The notes under the pieces were generated by a model. That model made no database searches. It was not told where the DNA came from and was given only the letters and a program-made list of their open reading frames with translations. From NCBI RefSeq assembly GCF_042648405.1, contig NZ_JBHRXV010000011.1:186001-250000 (forward strand): a stretch of 64,000 nucleotides of DNA. The letters are read 5' to 3'. The DNA is from Sphingoaurantiacus capsulatus (lineage in GTDB: Bacteria; Pseudomonadota; Alphaproteobacteria; Sphingomonadales; Sphingomonadaceae). The translations under genes and the position numbers were made by a program. This document shows, in pieces, positions 8,171 through 16,198 of this stretch (position 1 is the first letter of the stretch; each line of letters starts with the position of its first letter).

Positions 8171-8617
8171 ATGCGTCTGCCGCCGCCCGAAATCGGCCGC
8201 GTCGTTCATTATGGTTTCGTCTGGGCCGGCGCTGGCCGAGCGGCGCCGCCCGATGCCGCCAAGAGCCGGCCCTGCCTGATCGTCGATGTCGAGGAGATCG
8301 TCGAGCGCGATGCGGGCAGCCGCCCGGTCAAGCGCGTTACCTACCTGCCGATCTCGCACACGCCGCCGCGCAAAGGCGAGGAGACGATCGACGTGCCGGT
8401 TCGGGTCGCGCAGCATCTCGGGCTGACGCGGGAAAAATCGTACATCTACACCAGTTACGCGGTCGAGGATGACTGGCCGTTCGACCTCGAGGCCCGGCCG
8501 GGTTCGACCGAATGCGACTATGGGCTGGTGCCGCCGCGCCTTTTCGAAGCCGTAGCCGAAAATTTCGCCGCCTATCTGAAGCGGCATCCGCAAACCACGC
8601 ACAAGCGAAGTGGCTAG
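8171..8617 (+). CDS. Putative PemK/MazF-like toxin
   Basis: 148-aa protein directly downstream of a Phd/YefM antitoxin. The opening GRVVHYGFVW, the K-S-R-P-C-L-I-V strand (about 37-44) and the VTYLPISHTPP strand-loop (about 58-68) match the PemK/MazF ribonuclease pattern of G-x-V, K-x-R-P and the strand carrying S/T near the active site. Phd-type antitoxins more often pair with Doc, RelE or ParE toxins, so this is a mixed pairing. The C-terminal half (from about residue 100) is longer than classical MazF. RNase activity is inferred. Its stop overlaps the convergent ABC permease stop by 4 bp. Confidence 0.62.
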   Translation: MRLPPPEIGRVVHYGFVWAGAGRAAPPDAAKSRPCLIVDVEEIVERDAGSRPVKRVTYLPISHTPPRKGEETIDVPVRVAQHLGLTREKSYIYTSYAVEDDWPFDLEARPGSTECDYGLVPPRLFEAVAENFAAYLKRHPQTTHKRSG

Positions 8618-9453
8618 GCCTTCAGCTTCCACCCCTTGCGGAGCGCGGTGTAGCAGAGCGCCCACAGCAGGATGTTGATCGCGAGCAGCAGCAGCGCGCC
8701 GGGCAGCAGCGGGCCGTCTGACACGCCGATGAAGCCGTAGCGGAAGCCGTCGATGATGTAGAAGAAGGGGTTGGCGTGGCTGATCGCCTGCCACGGGCCC
8801 GACAGCCGGTCGACGGTGTAGAAGGTGCCCGAGAGCAACGACAGCGGCTGAACGACGAAGTTGGTGACCGCGGCGGCATGGTCAAACTTTTCCGCCCAGA
8901 TGCCGGTCAGCACGCCGAGCAGCCCCAGCATGATCGCGCCCATCGAGCCATAATAGAGGATGGCGAGCGGGTGGCGGATGGCGACGTGGACGTCGGGCCA
9001 GGCGAGCATGAACATCCACACCGCGATACCGACGAGCCAGCCGCGGGTCAGCGCGCCGGCGACATAGGAGATCAGCAGCTCGCCCGAGGAGAGCGGCGGC
9101 ATCAGCGAGTCGATAATCGTGCCCTGGATCTTGCCGATCAGGATCGACGACGACGAGTTGGCGAAGGCGTTCTGGATCATCCCCATGACGATGAGGCCGG
9201 GGGCGAGGAAATCGTTGAACGGAATGCCGCCCATCACCGTCCGGCCGCCGCGTCCCAATGCCACGGTAAAGATGGCCAGGAAGAGGAGCGTGGTGATCGC
9301 CGGCGCCCACACCGTCTGAAGCTGCACCTTGAAGAAACGGCGCACTTCCTTCAGATACAGCGTCGCCAGACCCCGCCAGTTGACGAAGGGGATGACCATA
9401 ACCCCCGGTTCGGCTCGTCCGGCCTGTGGCGCCTTGGCATTCCCGTCAATCAT
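8614..9453 (-). CDS. ABC-2 type transporter permease
   Basis: Integral membrane subunit, 279 aa, of an ABC exporter of the NodJ/DrrB type. About six hydrophobic segments are visible, for example APAITTLLFLAIFTVAL and GSMGAIMLGLLGVLTGIW. The family signature LSGTFYTVDRLSGPWQ followed by NPFFYIIDGFRYGF lies near the C-terminus. No ATPase gene lies beside it, so its nucleotide-binding partner must be elsewhere. The start is taken at ATG 9453 (MIDGNAKAP); an upstream start at 9489 is possible but would crowd the divergent gcrA promoter. The transported substrate is unknown. Confidence 0.85.
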   Translation of the reverse strand: MIDGNAKAPQAGRAEPGVMVIPFVNWRGLATLYLKEVRRFFKVQLQTVWAPAITTLLFLAIFTVALGRGGRTVMGGIPFNDFLAPGLIVMGMIQNAFANSSSSILIGKIQGTIIDSLMPPLSSGELLISYVAGALTRGWLVGIAVWMFMLAWPDVHVAIRHPLAILYYGSMGAIMLGLLGVLTGIWAEKFDHAAAVTNFVVQPLSLLSGTFYTVDRLSGPWQAISHANPFFYIIDGFRYGFIGVSDGPLLPGALLLLAINILLWALCYTALRKGWKLKA

Positions 9454-9531
9454 GGTTGTGGGCTTAGACGGTCGCTTTTCGTGTCGCAAGCGCGAGGGGG
9501 CGGGCCGCCAGAACGAACAGGATTATCGCTC

Positions 9532-10095
9532 ATGTCGTGGACCGACGAACGCATCGACCAGCTGAAGCAACTCTGGGAGAAGGGGCTGACCGCCAGCCAG
9601 ATCGCCGAGAAGCTGGCGGGCGGCATCAGCCGCAACGCCGTCATCGGCAAGGCGCACCGCCTTGGCCTCAAGGCGCGCCCGTCGCCGGTGAAGAGCGGCG
9701 AGAGCTCGGCCGCCGAGGCGGCGCCCGCCGCGCCGCGCCCGACGCCGGCTGCCGCACCGGCAGCTCCGGCGGCCAGCGCTGCTGCTGCGCCGAGCCCGGT
9801 CGAAGCGCCGCGCCCGAAGCCGGCAGCGCCTGCCGCACCGCGCGTCGTCGCCACCACGACCGGCGCGGGTGGCAAGACCAGCCTCCTCGATCTCAGCGAC
9901 AAGATCTGCAAATGGCCGATCGGCCATCCGGGCGACGCCGATTTCCATTTCTGCGGCAAGCCGGCCCAGCCGAGCTTCCCCTATTGCGGCGAGCATTGCG
10001 CTGTCGCCTATCAGGCGCAGCTGCCGCGCCGCGACCGGCCGGGCGGCGGTGGCCGTCCGTTCCCGCCGACCATGCCGGGCATGCGACCGCGCTGA
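9532..10095 (+). CDS. gcrA: GcrA cell cycle regulator
   Basis: Sigma70-associated transcription factor of alphaproteobacteria that activates promoters carrying methylated GANTC sites. 187 aa. The N-terminal DNA-binding domain MSWTDERIDQLKQLW...ISRNAVIGKAHRLGL (1-45) is the diagnostic motif. A long Ala/Pro-rich linker (about 55-110) joins it to the C-terminal sigma2-binding domain with four Cys in CKWPIGHP, HFCG and YCGEHC. The linker composition matches the high-GC genome. Start at ATG 9532; divergent from the permease gene. Confidence 0.95.
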   Translation: MSWTDERIDQLKQLWEKGLTASQIAEKLAGGISRNAVIGKAHRLGLKARPSPVKSGESSAAEAAPAAPRPTPAAAPAAPAASAAAAPSPVEAPRPKPAAPAAPRVVATTTGAGGKTSLLDLSDKICKWPIGHPGDADFHFCGKPAQPSFPYCGEHCAVAYQAQLPRRDRPGGGGRPFPPTMPGMRPR

Positions 10096-10119
10096 TCTTT
10101 CGCTGACGGGGGTTTGACC

Positions 10120-11235
10120 ATGCTTCGTGCGCTGCTTCTCGCTGCAACTCTGGCGGCCGGGAGCGGCGCCGCGCTGGCGCAGACCGCGCCGATTGCGGCG
10201 ACGCCGGCGGTGGCTCCGTCGCGTTATGCGGCGCTGGCGAAGGACGGCGACTTCGTCGTTCGCGACTTCAAATTCCGCTCGGGCGAGACCTTGCCCGAAC
10301 TGAAGATGCATTATCTGACGCTCGGCACGCCGAAGCGCGACGCGGCGGGGAATATCGTCAATGCGGTGATGGTGCTGCACGGCACCAGCGGCTCGGGGCG
10401 GCAGTTCCTGCAACCGCAGTTCGCCGACGAGCTCTACGGCCCCGGCCAGCCGCTCGACCTCGCCAAGACCTACGTCATTCTCCCCGACAATATCGGCCAC
10501 GGCGCCTCGTCGAAGCCGAGCGACGGGCTGAAGATGCGCTTCCCGTCCTACGACTATGACGACATGGTCGAGGCGCAGCGGCGGCTGCTGGTCGACGGGC
10601 TCGGCGTGAAGAAGCTGCGCCTGCTGATGGGCACCTCGATGGGCTGCATGCACGGCTTCGTCTGGGGCGAGGCCAACCCCGGCTTCGTGCAGGCGATGAT
10701 GCCGATGGCCTGCCTGCCGGCGCCGATCGCCGGGCAGAACCGCATGTGGCGCAAGCTCGCGATGGACGCGATCAAGGCCGATCCGGCGTGGAACGGCGGC
10801 AACTACACCGCGCCGCCGGCGCAGGGGATGCGTACCGCGGCTACCTTGCTGGCGATCGTCGGCGGCAACCCGCTGGCGCTCGCCAAGCAGCTGCCGACGC
10901 GCGAGGCGGTCGACAAGTCGCTTGAGGGGCGGATTGAACGTGACAACGCAAGCCGCGACGCCAACGACCTGATCTATCAGATCAATTCGTCGCGGAACTA
11001 TGACCCGTCGAAGGGGCTGGAGAAGATGACCATGCCGGTGGCGTGGATCAATTCGTCGGACGATTTCATCAACCCGCCGGGACTGGGCATTGCTGAGCCG
11101 GCGGCCAAGCGGTTGCCGAATGGTACCTATCGGCTGATCGAGGGTACGCCGGAGACCAAGGGGCACGGCACGCATACGTGGGCGAAATTCTGGAAGGCCG
11201 ATCTGATCGAGCTGTTGAAGCGGTCGGAGAAGTAG
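10120..11235 (+). CDS. Exported alpha/beta hydrolase, homoserine O-acetyltransferase-like
   Basis: 371-aa protein with a signal peptide (MLRALLLAATLAAGSGAALA), then an alpha/beta-hydrolase fold of the MetX-like group. The nucleophile elbow GTSMG has Ser at about 173. A candidate acid is in NSSDDF (about 312-317) and the His in GHGTHTW (about 349-352). True MetX enzymes are cytosolic, so the export signal argues for a periplasmic esterase or hydrolase rather than methionine synthesis. ATG 10120 was chosen over the upstream TTG because it is preceded by a GGGGG ribosome-binding stretch. The 3' end faces phaC across a palindromic repeat. Confidence 0.8.
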   Translation: MLRALLLAATLAAGSGAALAQTAPIAATPAVAPSRYAALAKDGDFVVRDFKFRSGETLPELKMHYLTLGTPKRDAAGNIVNAVMVLHGTSGSGRQFLQPQFADELYGPGQPLDLAKTYVILPDNIGHGASSKPSDGLKMRFPSYDYDDMVEAQRRLLVDGLGVKKLRLLMGTSMGCMHGFVWGEANPGFVQAMMPMACLPAPIAGQNRMWRKLAMDAIKADPAWNGGNYTAPPAQGMRTAATLLAIVGGNPLALAKQLPTREAVDKSLEGRIERDNASRDANDLIYQINSSRNYDPSKGLEKMTMPVAWINSSDDFINPPGLGIAEPAAKRLPNGTYRLIEGTPETKGHGTHTWAKFWKADLIELLKRSEK

Positions 11236-11256
11236 CCGCCGTCACCACACCCACTG

Positions 11257-11324
11257 CGTCATACCGGCGAAAGCCGGTATCCAGTCGAGCGTTGGTCTGG
11301 ATACCGGCTTTCGCCGGTATGACG
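11257..11324. repeat. GTCAT-type palindromic intergenic repeat, subfamily A copy 1
   Basis: 68-bp inverted repeat whose 28-nt outer arms are perfect complements (CGTCATACCGGCGAAAGCCG... and its complement), separated by a 12-nt centre. Each arm also contains a small internal palindrome (CCGGCGAAAGCCGG). It lies between the convergent ends of the hydrolase and phaC, so a hairpin formed in RNA could end transcription in both directions. A nearly identical copy is at 31639-31706. Confidence 0.9.
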
Positions 11325-11337
11325 GATAGGGGTGGGG

Positions 11338-13101
11338 CTAGATTCTAACCTTCACATAACGCCCCGGCGCGTCCTCGATCGCCTTGAGCTTGCCCTTGCC
11401 GGGCACCCGCGCCGGCACCTTGTCGCCCGAGCGCGGGGCGAGCCAGGCGATCCAGTCGGGCCACCAGCTGCCTTTCACTTCCTTCGCGGACGCGACGAAC
11501 TCGTCGAGCGTCGGCGGCACCGTCGCGGCGTCGCTCACCCAGTGCTGGTATTTGCCCTGAGACGGCGGGTTGACCACGCCGGCGATATGTCCCGAGCCGG
11601 CGAGGACGAAGCGCATCGGGCCCTTGAAATGGTGGGTGATCTCGAACACCGATTTCGCCGGGGCGATATGGTCTTCCTTGCCCGCCTGGATATAGGCGGG
11701 CGTCTTCACCTTGGTCAGGTCGATCGGCACGCCGGCGATGCTGACGCCGCCGGGCTGGACCAGCTTGTTGTCGCGGTAGAGGTCGCGAAGATAGGACTGG
11801 TGCCACTTGCACGGCACGTTGGTCGCGTCCGAGTTCCAGTAGAGCAGGTCGAAGGGGAGATAATCCTTCCCCATCATGTAGTTGTTGACGACATAGTTCC
11901 AGATCAGGTCGTTCGACCGCAGCAAGTTGAACGTCGTCGCCATGTGGCGACCGTCGAGATAGCCCTTGTCCTTCGACAGCGCCTCGATGTTGGCGAGCTG
12001 CTCATCGTCGACGAAGATGTTGAGCTCGCCGGCGTTCGAGAAATCGACCTGGGCGGTGAAGAAGGTGACGCTGTTTACCTTCGCCGCCTGTTTCGTCGCC
12101 GCCAAATAGGCGAGGGTCGCGGCCAGCGTGGTGCCGGCGACGCAATAGCCGATGGTGTTGACCGACGGCGCGCCGGTCGCCTCGATCACCTTGTCGATCG
12201 CGGTGAGGATGCCCTCGGTCACATAGGTGTCGAGCACCACGTCGGCGTGGTTCTCGTTGGGGTTGGCCCAGGAGACGACGAACACGGTAAGCCCCTGTTC
12301 GACCGCCCAGCGGATGAAGCTTTTCTCCGCGGTGAGGTCGAGGATGTAGAATTTGTTGATCCACGGCGGGAAGATCACCAGCGGCGTCTCGAACACCGTC
12401 TCGGTGGTCGGCGCGTACTGGATGAGCTGGAACATCCGGTTCTCGAACACGACCTTGCCGGGCGTCACCGCGACGTTGCGGCCGACCTCGAACGCGTCCT
12501 CGTCGACCATGCGCATCCGGCCGTTTTCAAGGTCTTGCAGCAGGTTCTCAAGACCCTTCATGAGGTTCTCGCCCTGCGTTTCGACCGTCGCGCTCAGCAC
12601 ATCGGGGTTGGTCAGCGCGAAATTCGAGGGGCTCATCGCGTCGACGAACTGCTTGGTCAGGAACATCGCCTTGGCGCGGTCATGCTCGCCGAGACCTTCG
12701 AGCGCACCGACGCTCTCCATGACGTGCTGCGCGCTCAGCAGATAGGATTGGCGCATGAACTCGAAGGCCGGGTTCTCGCGCCACGCCGGGCTGGCAAAGC
12801 GCTTGTCCTTGGCAGCCGCCACAGGGCTCTCCTCGGGTTTGCCGCTGAGGAAGGCCGACCAGAGCTTGACGCTGTCCTGCCAGAGCGCGGTCTGCGCCTC
12901 GAACAGCTTGGCCGGATTGGCGGCGGCGGCATTCGCCATCGCCGTCCAGGTGTTGAACATCCCCAACGGGTCGGGGTTGCCGCCCGAGCCGCCGTCCTGC
13001 CGCGTCCAGAATTCGAGCATCGCCTGTTGCGCGCGCCCCATCAGGTGCGTCCAGCGCTGGAACTGCTCGATCGCGGCGTCGGAGGACGCGGTTTCGCTCA
13101 T
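11338..13101 (-). CDS. phaC: Class I poly(3-hydroxyalkanoate) synthase
   Basis: Polymerises hydroxyacyl-CoA into PHA storage granules. 587 aa, in the class I range. The lipase-box-like GYCVAG holds the catalytic Cys320. The catalytic Asp and His regions are the C-terminal IQAGKEDHIAP and SGHIAGVVNPP. The N-terminal third is the variable PhaC-N domain. No phaA, phaB or phasin gene lies next to it in the window. Divergent from alaC, with about 80 bp between the starts. Confidence 0.95.
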   Translation of the reverse strand: MSETASSDAAIEQFQRWTHLMGRAQQAMLEFWTRQDGGSGGNPDPLGMFNTWTAMANAAAANPAKLFEAQTALWQDSVKLWSAFLSGKPEESPVAAAKDKRFASPAWRENPAFEFMRQSYLLSAQHVMESVGALEGLGEHDRAKAMFLTKQFVDAMSPSNFALTNPDVLSATVETQGENLMKGLENLLQDLENGRMRMVDEDAFEVGRNVAVTPGKVVFENRMFQLIQYAPTTETVFETPLVIFPPWINKFYILDLTAEKSFIRWAVEQGLTVFVVSWANPNENHADVVLDTYVTEGILTAIDKVIEATGAPSVNTIGYCVAGTTLAATLAYLAATKQAAKVNSVTFFTAQVDFSNAGELNIFVDDEQLANIEALSKDKGYLDGRHMATTFNLLRSNDLIWNYVVNNYMMGKDYLPFDLLYWNSDATNVPCKWHQSYLRDLYRDNKLVQPGGVSIAGVPIDLTKVKTPAYIQAGKEDHIAPAKSVFEITHHFKGPMRFVLAGSGHIAGVVNPPSQGKYQHWVSDAATVPPTLDEFVASAKEVKGSWWPDWIAWLAPRSGDKVPARVPGKGKLKAIEDAPGRYVKVRI

Positions 13102-13184
13102 CAGGGCCTCGCCTTTTTCGTTTTGGGCTGCTTATAACACCTGCGGCTTTGAAGGCCCCATGCGTGAAAGAAAGTTACAACCCC

Positions 13185-14402
13185 ATGTCCGAGGAATTCT
13201 ACCGCGTCCGCCGTCTGCCGCCTTACGTGTTCGCCGAGGTGAACGCGATGAAGGCAGCAGCACGAGCGCGCGGCGAGGATATCATCGACCTTGGCATGGG
13301 CAACCCCGACACGCCGCCGCCCGCGCACGTCGTGGCGAAGCTGGCCGAGGTGGCCGCGAAGCCCGACGCACACGGCTATTCGGCGTCGAAGGGTATTCCG
13401 GGCCTGCGGAAGGCCAAGGCCGCTTATTATCAGCGCCGCTTCAACGTCACGCTTGATCCCGAGAGCGAGATCGTGGTGACGCTCGGCTCGAAGGAGGGGC
13501 TCGCCAACCTCGCGCAGGCGATCACCGCGCCGGGCGACGTCATTCTGGCGCCGAACCCGAGCTACCCGATCCACACCTTCGGCTTCATCATCGCCGGCGC
13601 TGTGATCCGCTCGATCCCGGCGGCACCCGGCCCGGACTTCTTCGAGAAGCTCGAGCGGGCGGTGAAATATTCGGTGCCGAAGCCGACGTGCCTCGTGATG
13701 GGCTATCCGTCGAACCCGACCGCCGAGGTCGTCGACCTCGATTTCTATGAAAAGGTCGTGGCGTTCGCGAAGGAGCACAACATCTGGGTGCTTTCCGACC
13801 TCGCCTATGCGGAGATCTTCTTCGACGGCGTGCCGACGCCCTCGATCCTGCAGGTGCCGGGCGCCAAGGACGTCGCCATCGAGTTCACCTCGATGTCGAA
13901 GACCTATTCGATGGCCGGCTGGCGCATCGGCTTTGCGGTCGGCAACAAGCAGCTGATCTCGGCGCTGACCCGCGTGAAGTCCTACCTCGACTATGGCGCC
14001 TTCACGCCGATCCAGGCGGCGGCGGTCGCCGCGCTCAATGGCCCGCAGGAGTGCATCGAGGAGGTGCGCCAGCTCTACAAGCGCCGCCGCGACGTGCTGG
14101 TCGAAAGCTTCGCCCGCGCCGGCTGGGACGTGCCGAGCCCCCGCGCCTCGATGTTCGCCTGGGCACCGATCCCGCCGGCGCTGAAGCACCTCGGCGCGCT
14201 GGAATTTTCCAAGCAGCTGCTCACCCACGCACAGGTCGCGGTGGCGCCGGGCGTCGGCTTCGGTGAGGAAGGCGAGGGCTATGTCCGCATCGCGCTCGTC
14301 GAGAACGAGCACCGCATTCGGCAGGCGGCGCGCAACATCAAGCGCTACCTCCAGTCGATGGGGGTGAACACGCCGGCGATGACGAAAGCGGTGAGTGGGT
14401 GA
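13185..14402 (+). CDS. alaC: Alanine-synthesising aminotransferase (AlaC-type, class I/II)
   Basis: PLP aminotransferase, 405 aa, of the AlaC/LL-DAP-like group that transfers an amino group to pyruvate. Visible motifs are GMGNPDTPPP (about 38-47), the YPSNPTAE turn (about 173-180), SDLAYAEI with the ring-stacking Asp/Tyr, and the lysine-bearing TSMSKTYSMAGWRIG (about 228-242). The ATG at 13185 (MSEEFYRVRRLPPYV) matches family starts. Its stop overlaps by 4 bp (GTGA) the reading frame of the DUF559 cassette that separates it from hom; alaC and hom are adjacent in many relatives, which I recall but cannot verify here. Confidence 0.9.
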   Translation: MSEEFYRVRRLPPYVFAEVNAMKAAARARGEDIIDLGMGNPDTPPPAHVVAKLAEVAAKPDAHGYSASKGIPGLRKAKAAYYQRRFNVTLDPESEIVVTLGSKEGLANLAQAITAPGDVILAPNPSYPIHTFGFIIAGAVIRSIPAAPGPDFFEKLERAVKYSVPKPTCLVMGYPSNPTAEVVDLDFYEKVVAFAKEHNIWVLSDLAYAEIFFDGVPTPSILQVPGAKDVAIEFTSMSKTYSMAGWRIGFAVGNKQLISALTRVKSYLDYGAFTPIQAAAVAALNGPQECIEEVRQLYKRRRDVLVESFARAGWDVPSPRASMFAWAPIPPALKHLGALEFSKQLLTHAQVAVAPGVGFGEEGEGYVRIALVENEHRIRQAARNIKRYLQSMGVNTPAMTKAVSG

Positions 14403-14857
14403 ACGAAGGGGCGGACGAAGCCCCTCTCCCTGGAGGGGAGAGGGGTTGGGGAGAGGGTGGTATCCGCCATCGCGCTCCCGCCGGTCACACGCACCGCGCC
14501 CGCTCGCTTCGCCACGAGGCGACCGACGCCGAGCGCAAATTTTGGGGCGCGGTACGCGCCGGTCGGCTGAACGGCTGGAAATTTCGCCGCCAGGTTCCGA
14601 TCGGCCGCTACATCGTCGATTTCGCCTGCCCGGCGGGGCGCCTGATCGTGGAACTCGACGGCAGCCAGCACGCAGAACAGCGACTTTATGATGCTGCCCG
14701 TACCCACTTTCTTCAATCACAGGGCTATCGCGTGATGCGCTTCTGGAACAACGAGTTTCTGACGAACTTCGAGGGAGCGATGTCGATGGTGAGCCATGCG
14801 CTCACCCCCCACCACCCTCTCCCCAACCCCTCTCCCCTCCAGGGAGAGGGGCTATGA
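14399..14857 (+). CDS. DUF559 (Vsr-like endonuclease) protein inside an inverted-repeat cassette
   Basis: 152-codon frame whose core (about 35-130) is a DUF559 domain: ERKFWGAVRAGRLNGWKFRRQ, then IVDFACPAGRLIVELDGSQH and GYRVMRFWNNE. The D-F, E-x-D and Q-H residues fit a PD-(D/E)xK/Vsr nuclease core. The flanking residues are simply translated inverted repeat (for example PLPGGERGWGEGG and PLPNPSPLQGEGL), so the gene and the repeat pair form one unit. GTG 14399 is the only practical start and overlaps the alaC stop. The frame ends in ATGAGCATG at the hom start. About 45% of residues match the second copy at 36514-36882 by eye. Confidence 0.75.
   Translation: MNEGADEAPLPGGERGWGEGGIRHRAPAGHTHRARSLRHEATDAERKFWGAVRAGRLNGWKFRRQVPIGRYIVDFACPAGRLIVELDGSQHAEQRLYDAARTHFLQSQGYRVMRFWNNEFLTNFEGAMSMVSHALTPHHPLPNPSPLQGEGL
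14419..14461. repeat. Left inverted repeat of DUF559 cassette 1
   Basis: 43-bp arm perfectly complementary to 14811-14853. It begins with a self-complementary hairpin (CCCTCTCCC, short loop, GGGAGAGGG) and ends in a G-rich tail GTTGGGGAGAGGGTGG. The hairpin-plus-tail design recalls REP elements. It lies inside the translated frame of the nuclease gene. Confidence 0.95.
14811..14853. repeat. Right inverted repeat of DUF559 cassette 1
   Basis: Perfect 43-bp complement of 14419-14461; the full element is 435 bp. The outer end GAGAGGGGCT supplies the likely Shine-Dalgarno (AGAGGGG) for hom, 8 nt before the ATG at 14860. No target-site duplication is evident next to the two arms. Confidence 0.95.
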
Positions 14858-14859
14858 GC

Positions 14860-16152
14860 ATGACCAAACCCCTTCGCGTCGGCTTGGCCGGCTTGGGCAA
14901 TGTCGGCGCGGGCGTCGTCAAGCTGCTCGACACCAACCGGGCGCTGGTCGAGCGCCGCGCCAATCGGGGGATCGAGGTGGTGGCGGTGTCGGCGCGCGAC
15001 CGGCATCGGGATCGCGGCGTCGATACCACGCGGTTCGAGTGGGTCGATGACGCGACGCAGCTTTGCCACCGGGACGATGTCGATGTCGTCGTCGAGTTGA
15101 TCGGCGGCGCGGACGGCCCGGCGTTGACCTTGGCGCGGGCGACCTTCGATTGCGGCAAGTCGCTGGTCACCGCCAACAAGGCGATGCTGGCGCATCATGG
15201 GCTGGAGCTCGCGGAGCGCGCCGAGAGCGCAGGATCGGCGCTCAAATACGAGGCGGCGGTCGCGGGCGGCATTCCGGTCATCAAAGGCCTGCGCGAGGGT
15301 GCTGCGGCCAATGAGCTGGCGCAGGTCTACGGCATCCTCAACGGCACCTGCAATTACATCCTGACCTCGATGGAGCAGGACGGCTCGCCCTTCGCCGAGG
15401 TGCTCGCCGAGGCGCAGCGGCTGGGGTACGCCGAGGCCGACCCGAGCTTCGACATCGACGGCATCGACGCGGCGCACAAGCTCGCCATCCTCGCCAGCCT
15501 GTCGTTCGGCGCGCGGCCCGATTTCGGCGCGGTGGCGACGCAGGGCATCCGCGAGGTCGACATCGCCGACATCCAGCATGCCGCGACGCTCGGTTTCCGG
15601 ATCAAATTGGTGGGCCTCGCGCGGCAGGAGGCGGGCGGGCTGTTCCAGCGTGTCCACCCGTGCCTCGTGCCGCTCGGCCACCCGCTGGCGCATGTCGACG
15701 GCTCGCTGAACGCCGTCGTCGCCGAGGGCAATTTCGTCGGCCGGCTGTTCTTCCAGGGCCGCGGCGCGGGTGAGGGGCCGACGGCGAGCGCCGTCGTCGC
15801 CGACCTGATCGACGTGGCGCGCGGCGAGTTCGGCCCGGCGTTCGCGATGCCGGCGTCAAAGCTCGGCGCGCTGCCGGCGGCGCCGCAGGGCGACCATGTC
15901 GGGCGCTATTACCTCCGCCTCACCGTCGCCGACCGGCCCGGCGTGCTCGCCGAGCTGACGGCGGCGCTGCGTGACGAATCAGTGTCGATCGAAAGCCTGA
16001 TCCAGCGCGGCACCGCGGCGAACGGCGGTGTCTATGTCGTGATGGTGACGCATGAGGGGCCGGAGCGGGCGGTGCGCGCGGCGCTTGGCCGGATGAGCGC
16101 GTCGGACAGCGTTATCGGCCAGCCGATGATGATGCATATTCTCGACTTCTGA
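14860..16152 (+). CDS. hom: Homoserine dehydrogenase
   Basis: NAD(P)H-dependent reduction of aspartate semialdehyde to homoserine, the branch point toward threonine and methionine (it feeds metZ at 2504). 430 aa with the usual layout: Rossmann GLAGLGNVGAGVV at the N-terminus, catalytic domain with TANKAMLAHHG, GILNGTCNYIL and the DPSFDIDGIDAAHKL signature, and a C-terminal ACT domain (YYLRLTVADRPGVLAEL, about 348 onward) for threonine feedback. ATG 14860 was preferred to ATG 14854 because the AGAGGGG in the adjacent repeat arm lies 8 nt before it but only 2 nt before 14854. Confidence 0.95.
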   Translation: MTKPLRVGLAGLGNVGAGVVKLLDTNRALVERRANRGIEVVAVSARDRHRDRGVDTTRFEWVDDATQLCHRDDVDVVVELIGGADGPALTLARATFDCGKSLVTANKAMLAHHGLELAERAESAGSALKYEAAVAGGIPVIKGLREGAAANELAQVYGILNGTCNYILTSMEQDGSPFAEVLAEAQRLGYAEADPSFDIDGIDAAHKLAILASLSFGARPDFGAVATQGIREVDIADIQHAATLGFRIKLVGLARQEAGGLFQRVHPCLVPLGHPLAHVDGSLNAVVAEGNFVGRLFFQGRGAGEGPTASAVVADLIDVARGEFGPAFAMPASKLGALPAAPQGDHVGRYYLRLTVADRPGVLAELTAALRDESVSIESLIQRGTAANGGVYVVMVTHEGPERAVRAALGRMSASDSVIGQPMMMHILDF

Positions 16153-16198
16153 CGAGCGGGCGGCTACGGGGCTCCCCAAATCCGAAGTGGGGAATTTC

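Noticed and set aside
11332..13137. A 601-codon plus-strand frame opposite phaC.
   Set aside because: Shadow of phaC: no ribosome-binding site or recognisable motif, and it crosses the palindromic repeat.
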